Origin: Catonia carolina
Lineage: Eukaryota > Arthropoda > Insecta > Hemiptera > Achilidae
Length of the DNA: 64,000 nt
Assembly (NCBI GenBank): GCA_035578175.1
Contig: JAQMRL010000021.1
Coordinates: 2,786,323-2,850,322 of the forward strand
Reading direction: 5' to 3'
The notes beneath the pieces are model-generated. The model did no database searches. It had not been told where the DNA came from and saw only the letters and a program-made list of their open reading frames with translations. Both the position numbers and the translations under genes were made by a program. How positions within the stretch are numbered: the stretch's first letter is position 1; each line of letters opens with the position of its first letter. Positions 10,766-22,675 of this stretch are shown here, piece by piece.

Positions 10766-10814
10766 AAAAAATCTGTTGTGAAACACTCACACAACTTTCT
10801 CTTGCCAATGCAAA

Positions 10815-11137
10815 TAATTTTATTTCTAATTTGTGTACGTTGCAATCCGTTCAATTTAGAACAATAAGCAACCCCATGACCCAATGAGATGAGGACGATG
10901 TGTATGACGTGTAAATGAGGTGTAGTCATGTACAGACCCAGGCCGACCATTCCTGAGAGGTACGGTTAATGGAATCTCAACGATCAAAGTACACCGGTAA
11001 CCACTGTTTAGAATTCAAATTCCAATAAAAGTAACTACCTTTACTAGGATTTGAACCAGGAAACTTCGTCTCCGAGAATCAGCTATTAAACAGCTGATTT
11101 TGGCGACGAATTTACCTCTAGACCAACCCGGAGGATA
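10815..11137 (-). mobile_element. SINE-C copy
   Basis: Complete in antisense: tail-side block tttgtgtacgttgcaatccg, box B as gatttgaaccagg, box A side as ctctagaccaacccgg. The inter-box inverted repeat is present (cagctattaaacagctg, slightly decayed). Confidence 0.8.
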
Positions 11138-11424
11138 AATTCTATCTTATAGTGCATAAAAGATGTAGTAAATTAGGCGATTATAAGAAAATCGTAGGAG
11201 CCGTTTTTGAGAAAATCATGTTATTGTTTAGGTCAGCGGTTCCCAACTTTTTTTTTCTCCCGTACCCCTTGGTGAATCTTTAACTAAAATTGTACCCCTA
11301 AAAATGTAACTACAATACTTCACTAAGTAGGGGCTATTTAATCACTAGCTAATCTCTAATCAATTTGCATATTTTCATATGTTTTTTATTTATTTCCAAA
11401 TATTTTGCATAATGTAAATTTATT

Positions 11425-12450
<1,026 letters not shown>

Positions 12451-13726
12451 ATTTCCAAATATTTTGCATAATGTAAATTTATTATTTTATAATCAAAATG
12501 GTATTTTTCAGTGAGTATACGTTGGTTAGTTTTTAAATACTGCAAAATATAACTTATACTTGTACGTTTTATTATGTGTTCAAATTAAGATATAAATTTA
12601 AACCAAGGAAAATGAAAGTTAACACAAGCATTTAAAATAGATATTTTATTGAAAACTGAACATTTCTTGTATGGTCTTAATTTTACATCAAAATACTAAT
12701 GACAGAGTTATAATAATTATAGTATTTCTAATATAAAACAAGACAGATTGGTTTTAAACTTTGAAACAGAAACTCACATCGAATACAAAATTCTTTTAAA
12801 ATTTGTAAATACAAAATTTAACATGAAAATTGTGATGTATTGAAACTAAATTATTTGTCCAGGAAACGTCTTCAGAACTCTTTTTTAGTGTGACCCTTGA
12901 GGCTGTTTTGTTGCACTTAATTGTTTGGTATCAGGTTCATATGTAGACAAATAAAGCCTTAGATCTGGATATGCATTAAGCTTGTCAGTACAATAACCCC
13001 ACCAAGTTACCCAGAAAAACAACGTCCGCCGTTGCCCTTTATTTTCGGCGTACCCCTAACCGGTTCGTCGCGTACCCCGGGTTGGGAACCGCTGGTTTAG
13101 ATCATCAGCTGAAAGGCTGGTTTGAACCTGTAGAGGTTTTACTGAGTAAAACGAGGAATGAGGTGGTTTACCCTTGCCATCCTCACTGAATGGAAAAGTA
13201 CGCTTATCAGCATGCCGGGCTCTCTGAAAAGCACATATTTTTCACTCTGCAAATGACACCTTCACTTCATTCACCACAGGGTATGGCTGTATAATAAAAT
13301 TCTTTACTTTCAAAGGAGATAACTCTGATTAGTGTCTTTTACACCTCTACTTCTTCTGTTCTTAAATTATTCAGTCATTTAATTGGCTGACCATGTGATA
13401 AGAAACAGAACTATTTATTTTAGCCCTGCAGCTAACAGATTCAGTGTAATCAATTTGACACTCCACCTGTCTGTTATGGGCAGGAGAAAATCATATAAAT
13501 GTGAAAAATCGCACGAATAAACTACTACTTCCGGTTGATCGATTTTAATGAGATTTTTCGTGACAGGTCCCCTAGTAATACCTAACTCTAACCTTTTCAT
13601 TACCAACGAACGGAAAACAGGACGTAAATATATTTTACGTAGTGATAACATCCGGTTTACCGGACGTCCGTAAGTTATGCATAAAGTGCCAACGTCAGGA
13701 TAACTGAACATTTCCAAAAAAAACTT

Positions 13727-14358
13727 CTTCTTCTTCCTTTCACGGGTAAGGCATTATTGCCTGTTCCGAACCTCTTCGCCTCTACAATCGGTCCATCTTT
13801 TCATTGGACGCCCTCTATCTCTTTTCCCAATCGGTTGGTATATCAGGGCCTGCTTAGGGATCCGGTATTCACTCATTCTGTTCACATGTTGAAACCAATC
13901 CCTCCTACTCCCATTTATTTTATCTCTCATTGAAAATATATTCAGCTGAGCTCTGATATCCGTGTTTCTGAAACGATCCTCTCTACTGCATCCATATGTT
14001 CTCCGCAGAAACCTCATTTCAGAAGCTTGCAATCTGCTTTCATCACGCTTGGATAGCACCCAAGTTTCACTTCCATATAGTAATGTCGGAGCCGCAATTG
14101 TTTTATAGAACTTTATTCTTGTTTCTTTGGTGGCACTATTCTTAAGAGCTCTATGTATGGTTCCACAGATATGTTGGAAGCGATGTATCTTGGTGCAAGC
14201 GTCCCTATCATGTTGATAAGAGATATCACAGCCAAGATATTTGAAATGAGATACTTGTTCCAGAATTTTCTTCCGTAAAACAACTTTACTTCTCACCGGA
14301 TCCTTTCCACAGAAAGCCATCACTCTTGTTTTTGAAGAGGAGATTGCCAGATGGACTC
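13727..14358 (-). mobile_element. RTE-like LINE, 5'-truncated
   Basis: Antisense insertion flanked by an exact 14-bp duplication, tccaaaaaaaactt (13713-13726 and 14359-14372). The 3' end of the element is a (GAA)n tail, read as cttcttcttc on the plus strand. Confidence 0.85.
13754..14358 (-). pseudogene. LINE reverse transcriptase, C-terminal part
   Basis: Open minus-strand frame of about 200 codons. It starts inside the RT thumb-side region (SSKTRVMAFCGKDPVRSK), then FKYLGCDISYQHD, APTLLYGSETWVLSKRDESR and EMRFLRRTYGCSREDR, and ends near GRPMKRW. These blocks are characteristic of the region after the catalytic palm in RTE-type LINEs. The catalytic FADD box and everything upstream are missing through 5' truncation. 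A related, longer copy lies at 41480-42435. Confidence 0.8.
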
Positions 14359-14404
14359 TCCAAAAAAAACTTTTAAACAAAAATTAAAAGAATAATGTAT
14401 TTTG

Positions 14405-14585
14405 AAACCGTCTCCTTGGCGTAGTGATTAGCACACTAGCCTACAAAGCGAAAGGTCCCGGGATCGATTCCTGGCTAGTCTGGAAATTTTAACACATTAA
14501 AACCACCATTAAGGTACCAAAACCCACAGTAGTTGCTAATGACCCACCTGTAGATGTAAATTTTAATAAACTAAAATAAATTTTG
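14405..14585 (+). mobile_element. SINE-E copy 1 (tRNA-derived)
   Basis: Begins gtctccttggcgtagtgatt (box A region TGGCGTAGTGATTAGCAC) with box B GGATCGATTCC, then a short unrelated body ending in an A-rich region. The head differs from SINE-C and SINE-D. A second, partial head lies at 20560. Confidence 0.6.
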
Positions 14586-14629
14586 AATATTTTTAATGTT
14601 AGAACGATTTCTTTTTTATGAACACAATT

Positions 14630-14956
14630 TTTTTTTTTAAATTCCTAATATGTGTACGTTGCAATCTGTTCAATTCAGAACAATAAGCAACCCCATGACC
14701 GAATGAGATGAGGATGATATGTATGACGTGTAAATGAGGTGTAGTCTTGTCCAAACTCAGGCCGACCATTCCTGAGAGAGTATGGTTAATTGAACCCCAA
14801 CCATCAAAGTACACCGGTAACCACTATCTAGCATTCAAATCCGTATAAAAGTAACTACCTTTACTAGGATTTGAACCAGGAACCTTCGTCTCCGAAAATC
14901 AGCTGTTAAACAGCTGATTTTGGCGACGACTTTACCTCTAGACCAACCCGGTGGGT
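14630..14956 (-). mobile_element. SINE-C copy, best preserved
   Basis: Antisense and complete. Head box A TGGTCTAGAGG, box B GGTTCAAATCC, and between them a nearly perfect inverted repeat (cagctgttaaacagctg with flanking aaat/attt). The tail is an A-rich run (T on the plus strand) at 14630-14642. Confidence 0.85.
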
Positions 14957-15149
14957 TAGGAACACAATGAAAATTAATTTTTAACATGAAATTTTATTTT
15001 TCTGTAACGTTGAAATTTTGGTCGGCAATGACAGGTTTACGCGTGCAAGTTTTCGAAATAAGGGCTGACAATTTTTGGACACCCTTATTCAAATTAAATG
15101 GCCCTTAAGATCAAACTTTTAAATATTGTTATGACACTGAAAGGGTTAA

Positions 15150-15345
15150 ACTCAAAGTCACAACTTTGTACGCAATTCCATTCTTGAGATATTTTGTTAA
15201 CACACACAGACACACAAACCAATCACTAAAAAATGTTTTGTAGGTTTAGGTAGCCTAAAAATGTGTATTTTTGGTGAAAACTCGATTTGAGAAAATCGAC
15301 ATGAAAACAAAATTTTCTTTTCCTATATAGCCTATTTATATTACG
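15150..15345 (+). mobile_element. RptA fragment, diverged
   Basis: Resembles the RptA 3' third: ttcttgagatattttgtta, a short (CA)n, ccaatcactaaaaaatg, and aaatcgacatgaaaacaa. It has many substitutions and no intact end. Confidence 0.65.
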
Positions 15346-15413
15346 CCCATTACAGGCAGGTGCAGTGTTAAAATATATGATGTGTTGTTTAGGTGATCAC
15401 CCTGTATAGTATA

Positions 15414-16365
15414 GGGTGATTCAAAAAGAGCGCCGGTTTTGATATATCAAATTAAGAGATTTATTTTATTGAAAAACTGAAAATAAATACATCAACAAGT
15501 TCATCTTACCTTCCGATTTTATGTATGAAAAATGATGTCATGCATGTGTCCTCCTCTACTGCGCTGGCACGCATCAACTCTGTCCATGAAATTGGATATT
15601 ACTGCACGACAAGTTTCGACTTCCATTTGCCCGATAACCCGTCGAATTTCCTCCTTCAAGTCATTGATGTTTCGGGGTTTATCGGCATACACCAATGACT
15701 TCAGATGACCCCAAAGATGAAAGTCCCAAGGCGTCAATTTTGTTTGCGAAGGTGTCATCATCCTGCCGTTTTCTCAATACCCAGTCAACAAACTGTCGTC
15801 TCTTCTGGTGGTCTGCCACTTTCAAATGTTGCGTCAACTGAATTTTATACGGGTGATATTGGAGGTCGTACCGAAGAATTCTCCGTACAGAAGAACATCG
15901 TAAACCCAATTGTTGAGAACGGCGACGTATTGATTTTGCTGGGCTAACAGCCACACTGTCACGAACCAACGCAACGTTCTGCTCAGTTCGGCCAGAACGA
16001 CGACGTCCAGAACTTTTAAGGTCGACTGTTGAACCCGTCTCAAAAAACTTTTTCATGAGCCTGCGAACTGTTGATTCATTCGGTGCTTCATTACGTCCTA
16101 GAGTACCGCGAAGTCGCCTGACAGTAGCCGCATAACTCTCTCCACTCTGGTAAAATGTTTTGACGATTAACACTCGTTGTGCAATAGTAAACTTCTCCAT
16201 GGTTAGACACAGACTGCGAGAGTACTACACTGCGAACAAGAGAAACTACAACTGAATCGTCAATCGGAATGTTCTCCGAAATAGAAATGAGGTCTAACAA
16301 TGTTGCCAACCGATAAACAAAAATTTACCAGCCGTTTAAAAACCGGCGCTCTTTTTGAATCACCC
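15414..16365 (-). mobile_element. rosa-like (DD41D) mariner relative, copy 3
   Basis: Antisense element with inverted ends gggtgattcaaaaagagcgc (left) and its complement ending gaatcaccc (right). Another internally deleted copy, with a third, different breakpoint. Confidence 0.85.
15519..16200 (-). pseudogene. DD41D transposase, deleted
   Basis: From the ATG at 16200, MEKFTIAQRVLIVKTF runs openly through KRRQFVDWVLRKRQDD to TFANKI, where a deletion with short homology joins it out of frame to DNA encoding LTPWDFHLWGHLKSLVY. The first and second catalytic Asp are lost; the third (TPWD) remains in the shifted frame, which ends HDIIFHT-stop at 15519-15521. The N-terminal half is the longest intact one among the three copies. 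Confidence 0.85.
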
Positions 16366-16738
16366 GTTACAATGAAAATACACGCACTGTTAACAATGTA
16401 TTGGTGACTCCCTCCGCTTGTTTTTTAAATACATATTAGCCTAATATATTGTTATGATAGGCTTAGTTTTAGGCTTTTATGCCTATACATGTTACGCGAT
16501 GTTTCCTCTTTTAGGTTGAACTCTCCCTATTGTGTCCTAAGTTGTTATATTATGCTTGTAAAACTGTTAGTCCAATCTTAATATGCCACTTCCTGATTAA
16601 TATCCCTTCTTTATATATTTAATAACATTAGAGTTATTATTTCTCTTTGTAAACACGGATACATTGTAATCTCTTTGCTTTCTAATGTATTTTAATCGAT
16701 AATAATACATAAAAATTGTTTCATAAAGTTTGTATTGT
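16366..16738. other. Unassigned AT-rich stretch
   Basis: No repeat-family match and no coding signal. It contains a short ggcttagttttaggcttttatg duplication-like motif only. Confidence 0.4.
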
Positions 16739-16739
16739 T

Positions 16740-17012
16740 TTTTTTTAATTTTAATTCCTAATAGACTATGTATACGTTGCAATCTGTTCAATTCAGAACA
16801 ATAAGCAACCCCATGACCCAATGAGATGAGGATGATATGTATGACGTGTAAATGAGACTGTGTAGTCTTGTACAGACTCAGACCGACCATTCCTGAAAAA
16901 GTATGGTTAATTGAATCCCAACCATCAAAGTACACCGGTAACCACTGCTAGCATTTAAATCCGCACAAAAGTAACTACCTTTACTAGGATATGAACCAGG
17001 AACCTAAAGTAA
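16740..17012 (-). mobile_element. SINE-C copy, head truncated
   Basis: Antisense SINE-C from the tail block (tatacgttgcaatctgttca) to the box-B region gatatgaaccaggaacc, where it stops. The box-A side is missing. Confidence 0.75.
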
Positions 17013-17023
17013 CGAAAACATTG

Positions 17024-17290
17024 TTTAAAAAAGTCTGGTGTGAATTACTCACACGACTCTCTTTTGCCAATGTAAATAATAAATTATATTATAATCTATG
17101 TTTCATCATGAGTAAACTATGTAAAATTAAAAACGTAACACAAATTTAATCATGAGTGAATGACGCAAAATTCAAATCAACCTCTGTTTCACTTAAAAAT
17201 ACGAAAAATCATTAAATTGACGGTAAATTTTAACCTATGTTGAAAAAAATAATTTGAATAAAAGTTGTAGCTCTATTTATTCCCTATAAC
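17024..17290 (+). mobile_element. RptA 5' fragment, diverged
   Basis: Starts gtctggtgtgaattactcac, then tcttttgccaatgtaaata and atcatgagtgaatgacgc, and fades after ataaaagttgtag. An older RptA 5' portion. Confidence 0.65.
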
Positions 17291-17435
17291 CGCGCGCGGC
17301 ATGGTTAGTGAAATAGAAAAAAATCAGCTGATTTTGGCACTACTGTACTCATTGTTGACCCATTGTGTATTACTGACATGTACTGGTGCTATCCCAGTAT
17401 TCATTTGTGTCTGAAGTGTCTGTATAAGTTCAAAC

Positions 17436-18142
17436 ATGGTTTTTTCAAAGGATGAACGTGTTTTTATTATTGAAAGTTATTGCGCATATAAATCTTACGA
17501 ACGAGTGAAAGACGAGTTCCAGTTAAAATTTCCCAATTCTGAAGTACCTAATAACACCACAATATCGCGTCTGATTAATAAATTTCGTGAGACTGGCAGT
17601 GTACAGGATCGGAAAAGCACAGGTCGACCATCAGTGTTAACAGTACAAGTTTTGGACGATGTGAAACAACGTTTGACTACCTCACCCGGCAAATCACTTA
17701 GAAAGTTATCTTCACAGGCTGGATTATCACTATCTTCCACTTTAAGGGCTACAAAAAAATTAAATCTGCATCCTTACCGCATCGGTGTCGTTCATGAACT
17801 GAAAGAAGTTGACCATGGGAAACGCAGGATAACGCAACGTGCCATACTTCTACTGAAACGCTGAATATGTTACGAGAATTTTTTGGCCATCGTGTGATAT
17901 CAAAAGGATTGTGGCCACCAAGATCCCCAGATCTTACTCCTGCGGATTTTTTTTCTTTGGGGGAATTTAAAGAGTAAGGTTTTTAAAACAATCCTCATAC
18001 AATTGAAGAATTGAAGGCTAATATTAAAAGTGAGATTACAAACATTAATGACCAAACACTACGAAAAGTGGCTGCAAATGTTATGAAACGTGTCCGAACT
18101 TGCATTACAAGCGGAGTACGTCATTTTGAACATTTATTGTGA
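17436..18142 (+). pseudogene. Tc1/mariner-type transposase, deleted
   Basis: The ATG opens MVFSKDERVFIIESYCAY, followed by NNTTISRLINKFRETGSV and TGRPSVLT, a two-helix-turn-helix N-terminus of the type annotated DUF4817 in arthropods. After VDHGKRR a deletion shifts frame. Downstream DNATCHTSTETLNML and PPRSPDLTPAD give two catalytic Asp with 38 residues between them. An extra T then breaks the frame before WGNLKSKVF. It ends RHFEHLL-stop. The first catalytic Asp is lost. Related to, but clearly distinct from, the rosa-like copies. Confidence 0.75.
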
Positions 18143-18273
18143 AGTTTTAAAGATAATCTGAATGTTATAAAGGTAATAATTTCATATCGTATAATTTGTA
18201 TAATTTGTAATTACTTAATGTAATAAATTAGCGTTCTCAAACTTCGAAGTGCGTCCTTTTTGAAACATCCGTT
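17436..18273 (+). mobile_element. Mariner-type element, DD38-41D-like relic
   Basis: A deleted transposon. The right end near 18242-18273 (acttcgaagtgcgtcctttt, then gaaacatccg) looks like a terminal repeat, but I cannot find its inverted partner on the left, so the left boundary is set at the transposase start. Confidence 0.6.
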
Positions 18274-19329
18274 AGAACTGAAAGTAATTCAAAGGAATTT
18301 TTTTTGGAAAATTAATTGTTTCTTTAAATTCCAGTAGTTATGTCTCAACATTTATCAGTTACGTCAGTTTTGTCTCACTGCGTAAAGGTCATCTGATCCT
18401 ACATGATACTTTATAAAATAATATTTTAAAAATTTCAAATTGTAAATTTTTTTTTTTTTTATTAAAAAAAGCTGGCTAAAGGATGTCACAGTAATATTAT
18501 TTCAATTTAAATTAAGTTATTTTGTTATTTTAAATTTAAATAAATAATATAATATTGCAAATAAATAAATAAATTTATTAAAATTATTCATAAAACTACA
18601 CTTTGTTTTTTATGAAAATATAAAAATTGATTTTAATATCTCTGGGTGAAATTAATTTTAATTTAAAATCACATGAAGTAAGTCTTTTGTCGAGTATTGA
18701 GAAGTTATAAAAAATTGGTATAGTATTTATTTTTTAGAAATATGGTGAGTGTTGTATAATATTTTATTATTTTGTAAAATTTTATTGTATTATATTTTAA
18801 GATTATTATAAATTAAACTGTTATTACTAATATGAATAAATGAAATTATGCACAGAAATAAAGAATTATTTATATTGACAAGATAAAGTCGTAAGTGTTT
18901 CACACAAAATTAACGATGTTGCAATCATATTTTTTTAAGTAAATTATAGTGATAATAAAATTTTGAAAAAAATTGTAAGAAATAAAAGATTATGATTTCC
19001 AATTCTTTTGTCTAAGTATATTATAATATTAAATCACGTTGCATTGTTAAAGAATATAATGCTTAAATTTGTTCCATAAAATAGATCACGTACTATTTTC
19101 TTGCATGAAAATAAATAATCTGTATTTATGCTTAGATTTTTTTCTAGTATGGTTATCAGGTTCATGTTACGTTTGTATATATATTACAAAAAGAAAGAAA
19201 TCAGTTGGTTGGTCTTATATGAGTTAATAAGGATAATATAAAATTATTACATTCTGTACTAATGTTTCTCGTGATTTATTTAAAAACTGAAATAAAAAAT
19301 ATATTTTTGAAGGTTAACCAATTATACTC

Positions 19330-19363
<34 letters not shown>

Positions 19364-19554
19364 TGATCATGAACAAATTAAGAGGAAAGAAACAATGGTT
19401 GAGAATTTCATTGAACCTTTAAGCCTATATTGACCTGCACTTATAAATGAAGATTTTCAGGTATTCGCGTTTCAGGTATTACACTATTATATGCCTATTT
19501 ATTGACTACCTGACAAGAATCCTAATTGTTTTTTTAACATCTGCGTTTATTTTT
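18274..19554. other. Unassigned AT-rich stretch with (TTA)n
   Basis: The longest repeat-free stretch in the first half of the window. Very AT-rich, no frame of note. A (TTA)n microsatellite of about 33 bases lies at 19331-19363. Confidence 0.5.
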
Positions 19555-19980
19555 ACTTTCTCTTGTCTATATGAATACATATATAGGAGGGAAAGTATTT
19601 TTTTCATGTCGATTTTTCCAAGTATAGTTTTCACCGGATGTACACGTGCTTTCAGACCCCTGAACCCAAAAAATATGTTTTTAGCGATTGGTGTTTGTGT
19701 GCGTGTGAAAAGAATATCTCAAGAACGGAACACCGTACGAACTTGAAACTTGAAACTTAAGTTACATACCACTACCGGACCCGACACGAAAATTTTCATC
19801 AAAATCGGTCAACCGGAAGTAGTATTTTGTGTCATTTTTCACTTATTTCAGATTTTCTCAAAAACTGGTGATACGATTTGTATTAAAATCGCCACGTTTG
19901 CGAATTTTTTTATGATTTACAAAATAAGGTACGTAGGCGTCATGTCTGCTGAAATTCTTGGAAAGGCTGTTTTCACTTAA
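19555..19980 (-). mobile_element. RptA, truncated, left arm of inverted pair
   Basis: Antisense RptA from actttctcttgtctatatga to ggctgttttcacttaa, where it meets the next copy head on. The microsatellite is only gtgtttgtgtgcgtgtg. Confidence 0.8.
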
Positions 19981-20329
19981 AATTTCTACAACTTTTATTA
20001 TATAACGTTTTGCGCTAAAATGCATATTAAAGCCGCAATCTTAAAAAGAAAACGTTTTTACGTAAAAACAGCCTCACGCAGAATTTCAGCAAACATGGCG
20101 CCTACCGTATCTTGTAGAGAATTAAAAATTTAGTAAACCAGGCGATTTTTAAAAAAATCGTAGGACCAGTTTTTGAGAAAATCGCAAAAAAGTGAAAAAT
20201 TATACGAATAAACTACTACTTCCGGTTGACCGATTTGATGAAAATGTTTGTGTCGGGTCCGGTAGTGGTATGTAACTTAAGTTTCAAGTTTGAAGTTCGT
20301 ACGATGTTCCGTTCTTGAGATATTCTGTT

Positions 20330-20390
<61 letters not shown>

Positions 20391-20536
20391 ACACACACAC
20401 AGACCAATCGCTAAAAACAAGTTTTTTTGGGTTCAGAGGGTCTGAAAACATATAGATCCGGTGAAAACTCGATTTCGAAAAATCGACATGAAAACAATAC
20501 TTTCCTTCCTATATATTCATATAGGCAAGAGAAAGT
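19981..20536 (+). mobile_element. RptA, truncated, right arm of inverted pair
   Basis: Sense RptA beginning at the conserved block ctacaacttttattatataa and ending ggcaagagaaagt. It carries (CA)n at 20332-20401. Together with 19555-19980 it forms a large imperfect inverted repeat with no spacer. Confidence 0.85.
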
Positions 20537-20559
20537 AATAATAATAATAATAATTGACT

Positions 20560-20645
20560 TCTTTTGGAACATTGTGGTTAGCACGCTAGACTAAAAATTT
20601 AAAATTCCCGGGTTCGATTTCCGCTAAGATCTGAAAACGATTACC
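20560..20645 (+). mobile_element. SINE-E head fragment
   Basis: ttgtggttagcacgctagac with box B GGTTCGATTTCC-like sequence resembles the SINE-E head at 14405. It ends at the Tigger terminus. Confidence 0.45.
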
Positions 20646-20819
20646 GTAATTCCTCGGTACCCGCGGGGTTACGTTCCGGAGGTTTACCGCGGTTAGTGAA
20701 ACCGCGGATAATGATACCTTATATGAACGAGAAGATGGTGGTTAGGTTCTGAAGGTAAAGTTCTGTAGTCGTTTTAAGTGTTTAATAGTTTTAGGGACAT
20801 ATTACCATTACTATAATCT

Positions 20820-21215
20820 GTTTGTTTTTAGGTCAACAGCCGAAAGGCTGGTTTGAACCTCTAGAGGTTTTACGAAGTAAAAACGAGGAGTAAGGTGGTT
20901 TACACTTGCCTCCCTCACTGAGTTGAAAGAGTATGCTTATCAGCATGCCAGGCCCTCCGAAATGCACCCACTTTCCACCCTGCAAATGACACCTTCACTT
21001 CATTCACCACAGGGTCTGGCTGCATAGTGAAATTCATTACTCTCAGAGGAGATAACTCTAACTAGTGTCTTTTACACCTCTACCTCTTCTGTTCTTAAAT
21101 AGTTCAGTCATATAAGTGGCTGACTATGTGATAAGAAACAGAACTATTTATTTTTAGCCCTGGACCAAACAGATAGAATGTAATTAAAATAACACTCCAC
21201 CTGCCCGTTTTGGGC
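20820..21215 (-). mobile_element. RptB copy
   Basis: Complete antisense RptB inside the Tigger relic. Flanks attactataatct (20807-20819) and attattataatct (21216-21228) are a 13-bp target duplication with one mismatch. Confidence 0.85.
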
Positions 21216-21311
21216 ATTATTATAATCTATGAATATTTAATAAATACAATACTGTACGTATAAAAAATTTAAGTCGCTATAAAATTGTTAGTAATGGCTG
21301 TTTGCTTCTTC

Positions 21312-21720
21312 TTCTTTTCAAACTCCTTGTGGACTTCTTTCTCTTGTATGGTATCATCAGCTCCTGGAGTCCTCTTTTAAATTAAAAAGCCCTTTCCATG
21401 ATGGTATCCGTCTCCAACACGTAATCAGCGAGCTGCATTGCCATGCTGAGGATCTCGTTGATAGTTTGTGGAGAAATGCTGGACTTCGTTTCAGGATCGT
21501 CAGGATCTTCGTCTTCCTCTTGGCTATCTCGTCTTGGCTATCTCGTTCTAGGCGTCTTGGTTACCTCGTCTTATAGGCGTCTTGGCTATCTCATTTTGGG
21601 GTGTCATCAGTTTCTCCAACTCCTCCACTGTTAGTTCCTGGTCATGGCTTTGGATCTTTTCTTCTCTGTCCTGGTGGTCGATTTAAGCAAAACCCTAACC
21701 CTCCACGTTGTGAACGATTT
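21312..21720 (-). pseudogene. Tigger-like transposase C-terminal tail
   Basis: Minus-strand reading gives EIVHNVEG, stops, then IDHQDREEKIQSHDQELTVE and ELEKLM. After a degraded stretch come SQEEDEDPDDPETKSSISPQ, INEILSMAMQLADYVLETDT, IMERAF-stop, and in the same frame FKRGLQELMIPYKRK. This order (LTxEEL block, acidic stretch, helical block, a kRglqel-like block) is typical of the tail downstream of the DDE domain in Tigger/jerky transposases. The catalytic core is gone. Unlike the mariners here, no terminal stop or start can be assigned. Confidence 0.6.
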
Positions 21721-21894
21721 CCAAAATTTCACCCACCACTGGTGTTTGAAATTTCTAAAATTTCAAACATGTAGGGTGACACATGTTTTCGGAATTGTAT
21801 GATTTTCCCACCTCCCACCAAGTACGGTGTACACAACGTGAGATTACGTACGTATTTTAAGGTTTCAGGCCCACGGAAAAAGTCCGCGGATAAC

Positions 21895-21998
21895 CGAAAC
21901 CCTCATCTCCTCATCTCATTGGGTCATAGGTTTGATTATTGTTCTAAATTGAACAGATTGCAACGTACACATATTAGGAATTTAAAAAAAGAAAAAAA
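21895..21998 (+). mobile_element. SINE-C 3' fragment
   Basis: ctcatctcattgggtcatag followed by the tail block gattgcaacgtacacatatt and an A-rich tail. Only the 3' third is present, directly abutting the Tigger relic. Confidence 0.7.
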
Positions 21999-22080
21999 AT
22001 TATTTATTACACCCAAATCCCGAACGAACCTAGGTTTAGCTGTTGTAATACTTTTCGTAATTAATTAATTCTACTTATGA

Positions 22081-22583
22081 TATCTATAATAACGGTTTTA
22101 GTTTAAATATCCACCCTCCCTTAAATATTTTATAGTTTATTGTCACCCTTATTGTTGTATTAGGCCTATATACCCTAACAATATTAGAGACAATATTTTA
22201 GATGTTTTGTGTTTTGTTACTCTGTAGGAGAACCTACTATCACACACACATCACACAAAATATATACGTTGTATAAAATATTGGCTACTATTCTTTGATA
22301 GTAAACACAAAACGTGCGTGGATGATTTTATGACCAGTTTTATAGCATTTCTCATTTAGGGGTGGCTCTCTAAAAGCCACCCTCTTTCATATCCCACTCT
22401 CTTCCATTACTATATCATCATAGGCCTCCCTTTTTCACTCTGTACCCTAAAAGTGAATCTACTTTCAAAATTTTATTTGTGGAACGTCAGTTGCTAGTGT
22501 TACGCTGTATTTTCTAAAAGTGTTTCATTTTATAAAAATTTTTATCGTTATTGACAATCAACTTTATTGTTTTATATCTGCAT
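22081..22583. other. Unassigned stretch
   Basis: Mixed-composition intergenic DNA without coding or repeat-family signals that I can name. Confidence 0.4.
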
Positions 22584-22673
22584 GATCAAAATTAAGGTAA
22601 AACGAATTTAAGTAGTATTATTTTTAATTTCCAATCAAAAATTTTTACTTTTCTTGCCTTATATGAATTTATA
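22584..22673. repeat. 90-bp direct repeat, left copy
   Basis: Identical to 23653-23742. It begins gatcaaaattaaggtaaaac and includes the first bases of an antisense RptA (acttttcttgcc). The two copies flank an RptB insertion. Confidence 0.9.
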
Positions 22674-22675
22674 AA

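Larger units (their letters stand above)
20646..21905 (-). mobile_element. Decayed Tigger/pogo-like element
   Basis: The left edge cctcggtacccgcggggtta, followed by gtgaaaccgcggataatg, resembles Tigger terminal sequence. The right edge (aagtccgcggataaccgaaa) looks like a partial inverted counterpart. Between them lies a minus-strand transposase C-terminal remnant and an RptB insertion. The exact ends are uncertain. Confidence 0.6.

Noticed and set aside
13415..13717. 100-codon minus-strand frame
   Set aside because: It crosses the RptB/RptA junction and unrelated flank, with no family resemblance.
15395..15420. ggtgatcaccctgtatagta next to rosa-like copy 3 as a second terminus
   Set aside because: Only a short palindrome overlapping the TIR motif; no second element follows.
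21443..21634. Plus-strand frame rich in Ser/Leu/Gly
   Set aside because: It is the antisense of the Tigger transposase remnant, whose acidic and LLTxEEL-type blocks make better sense.
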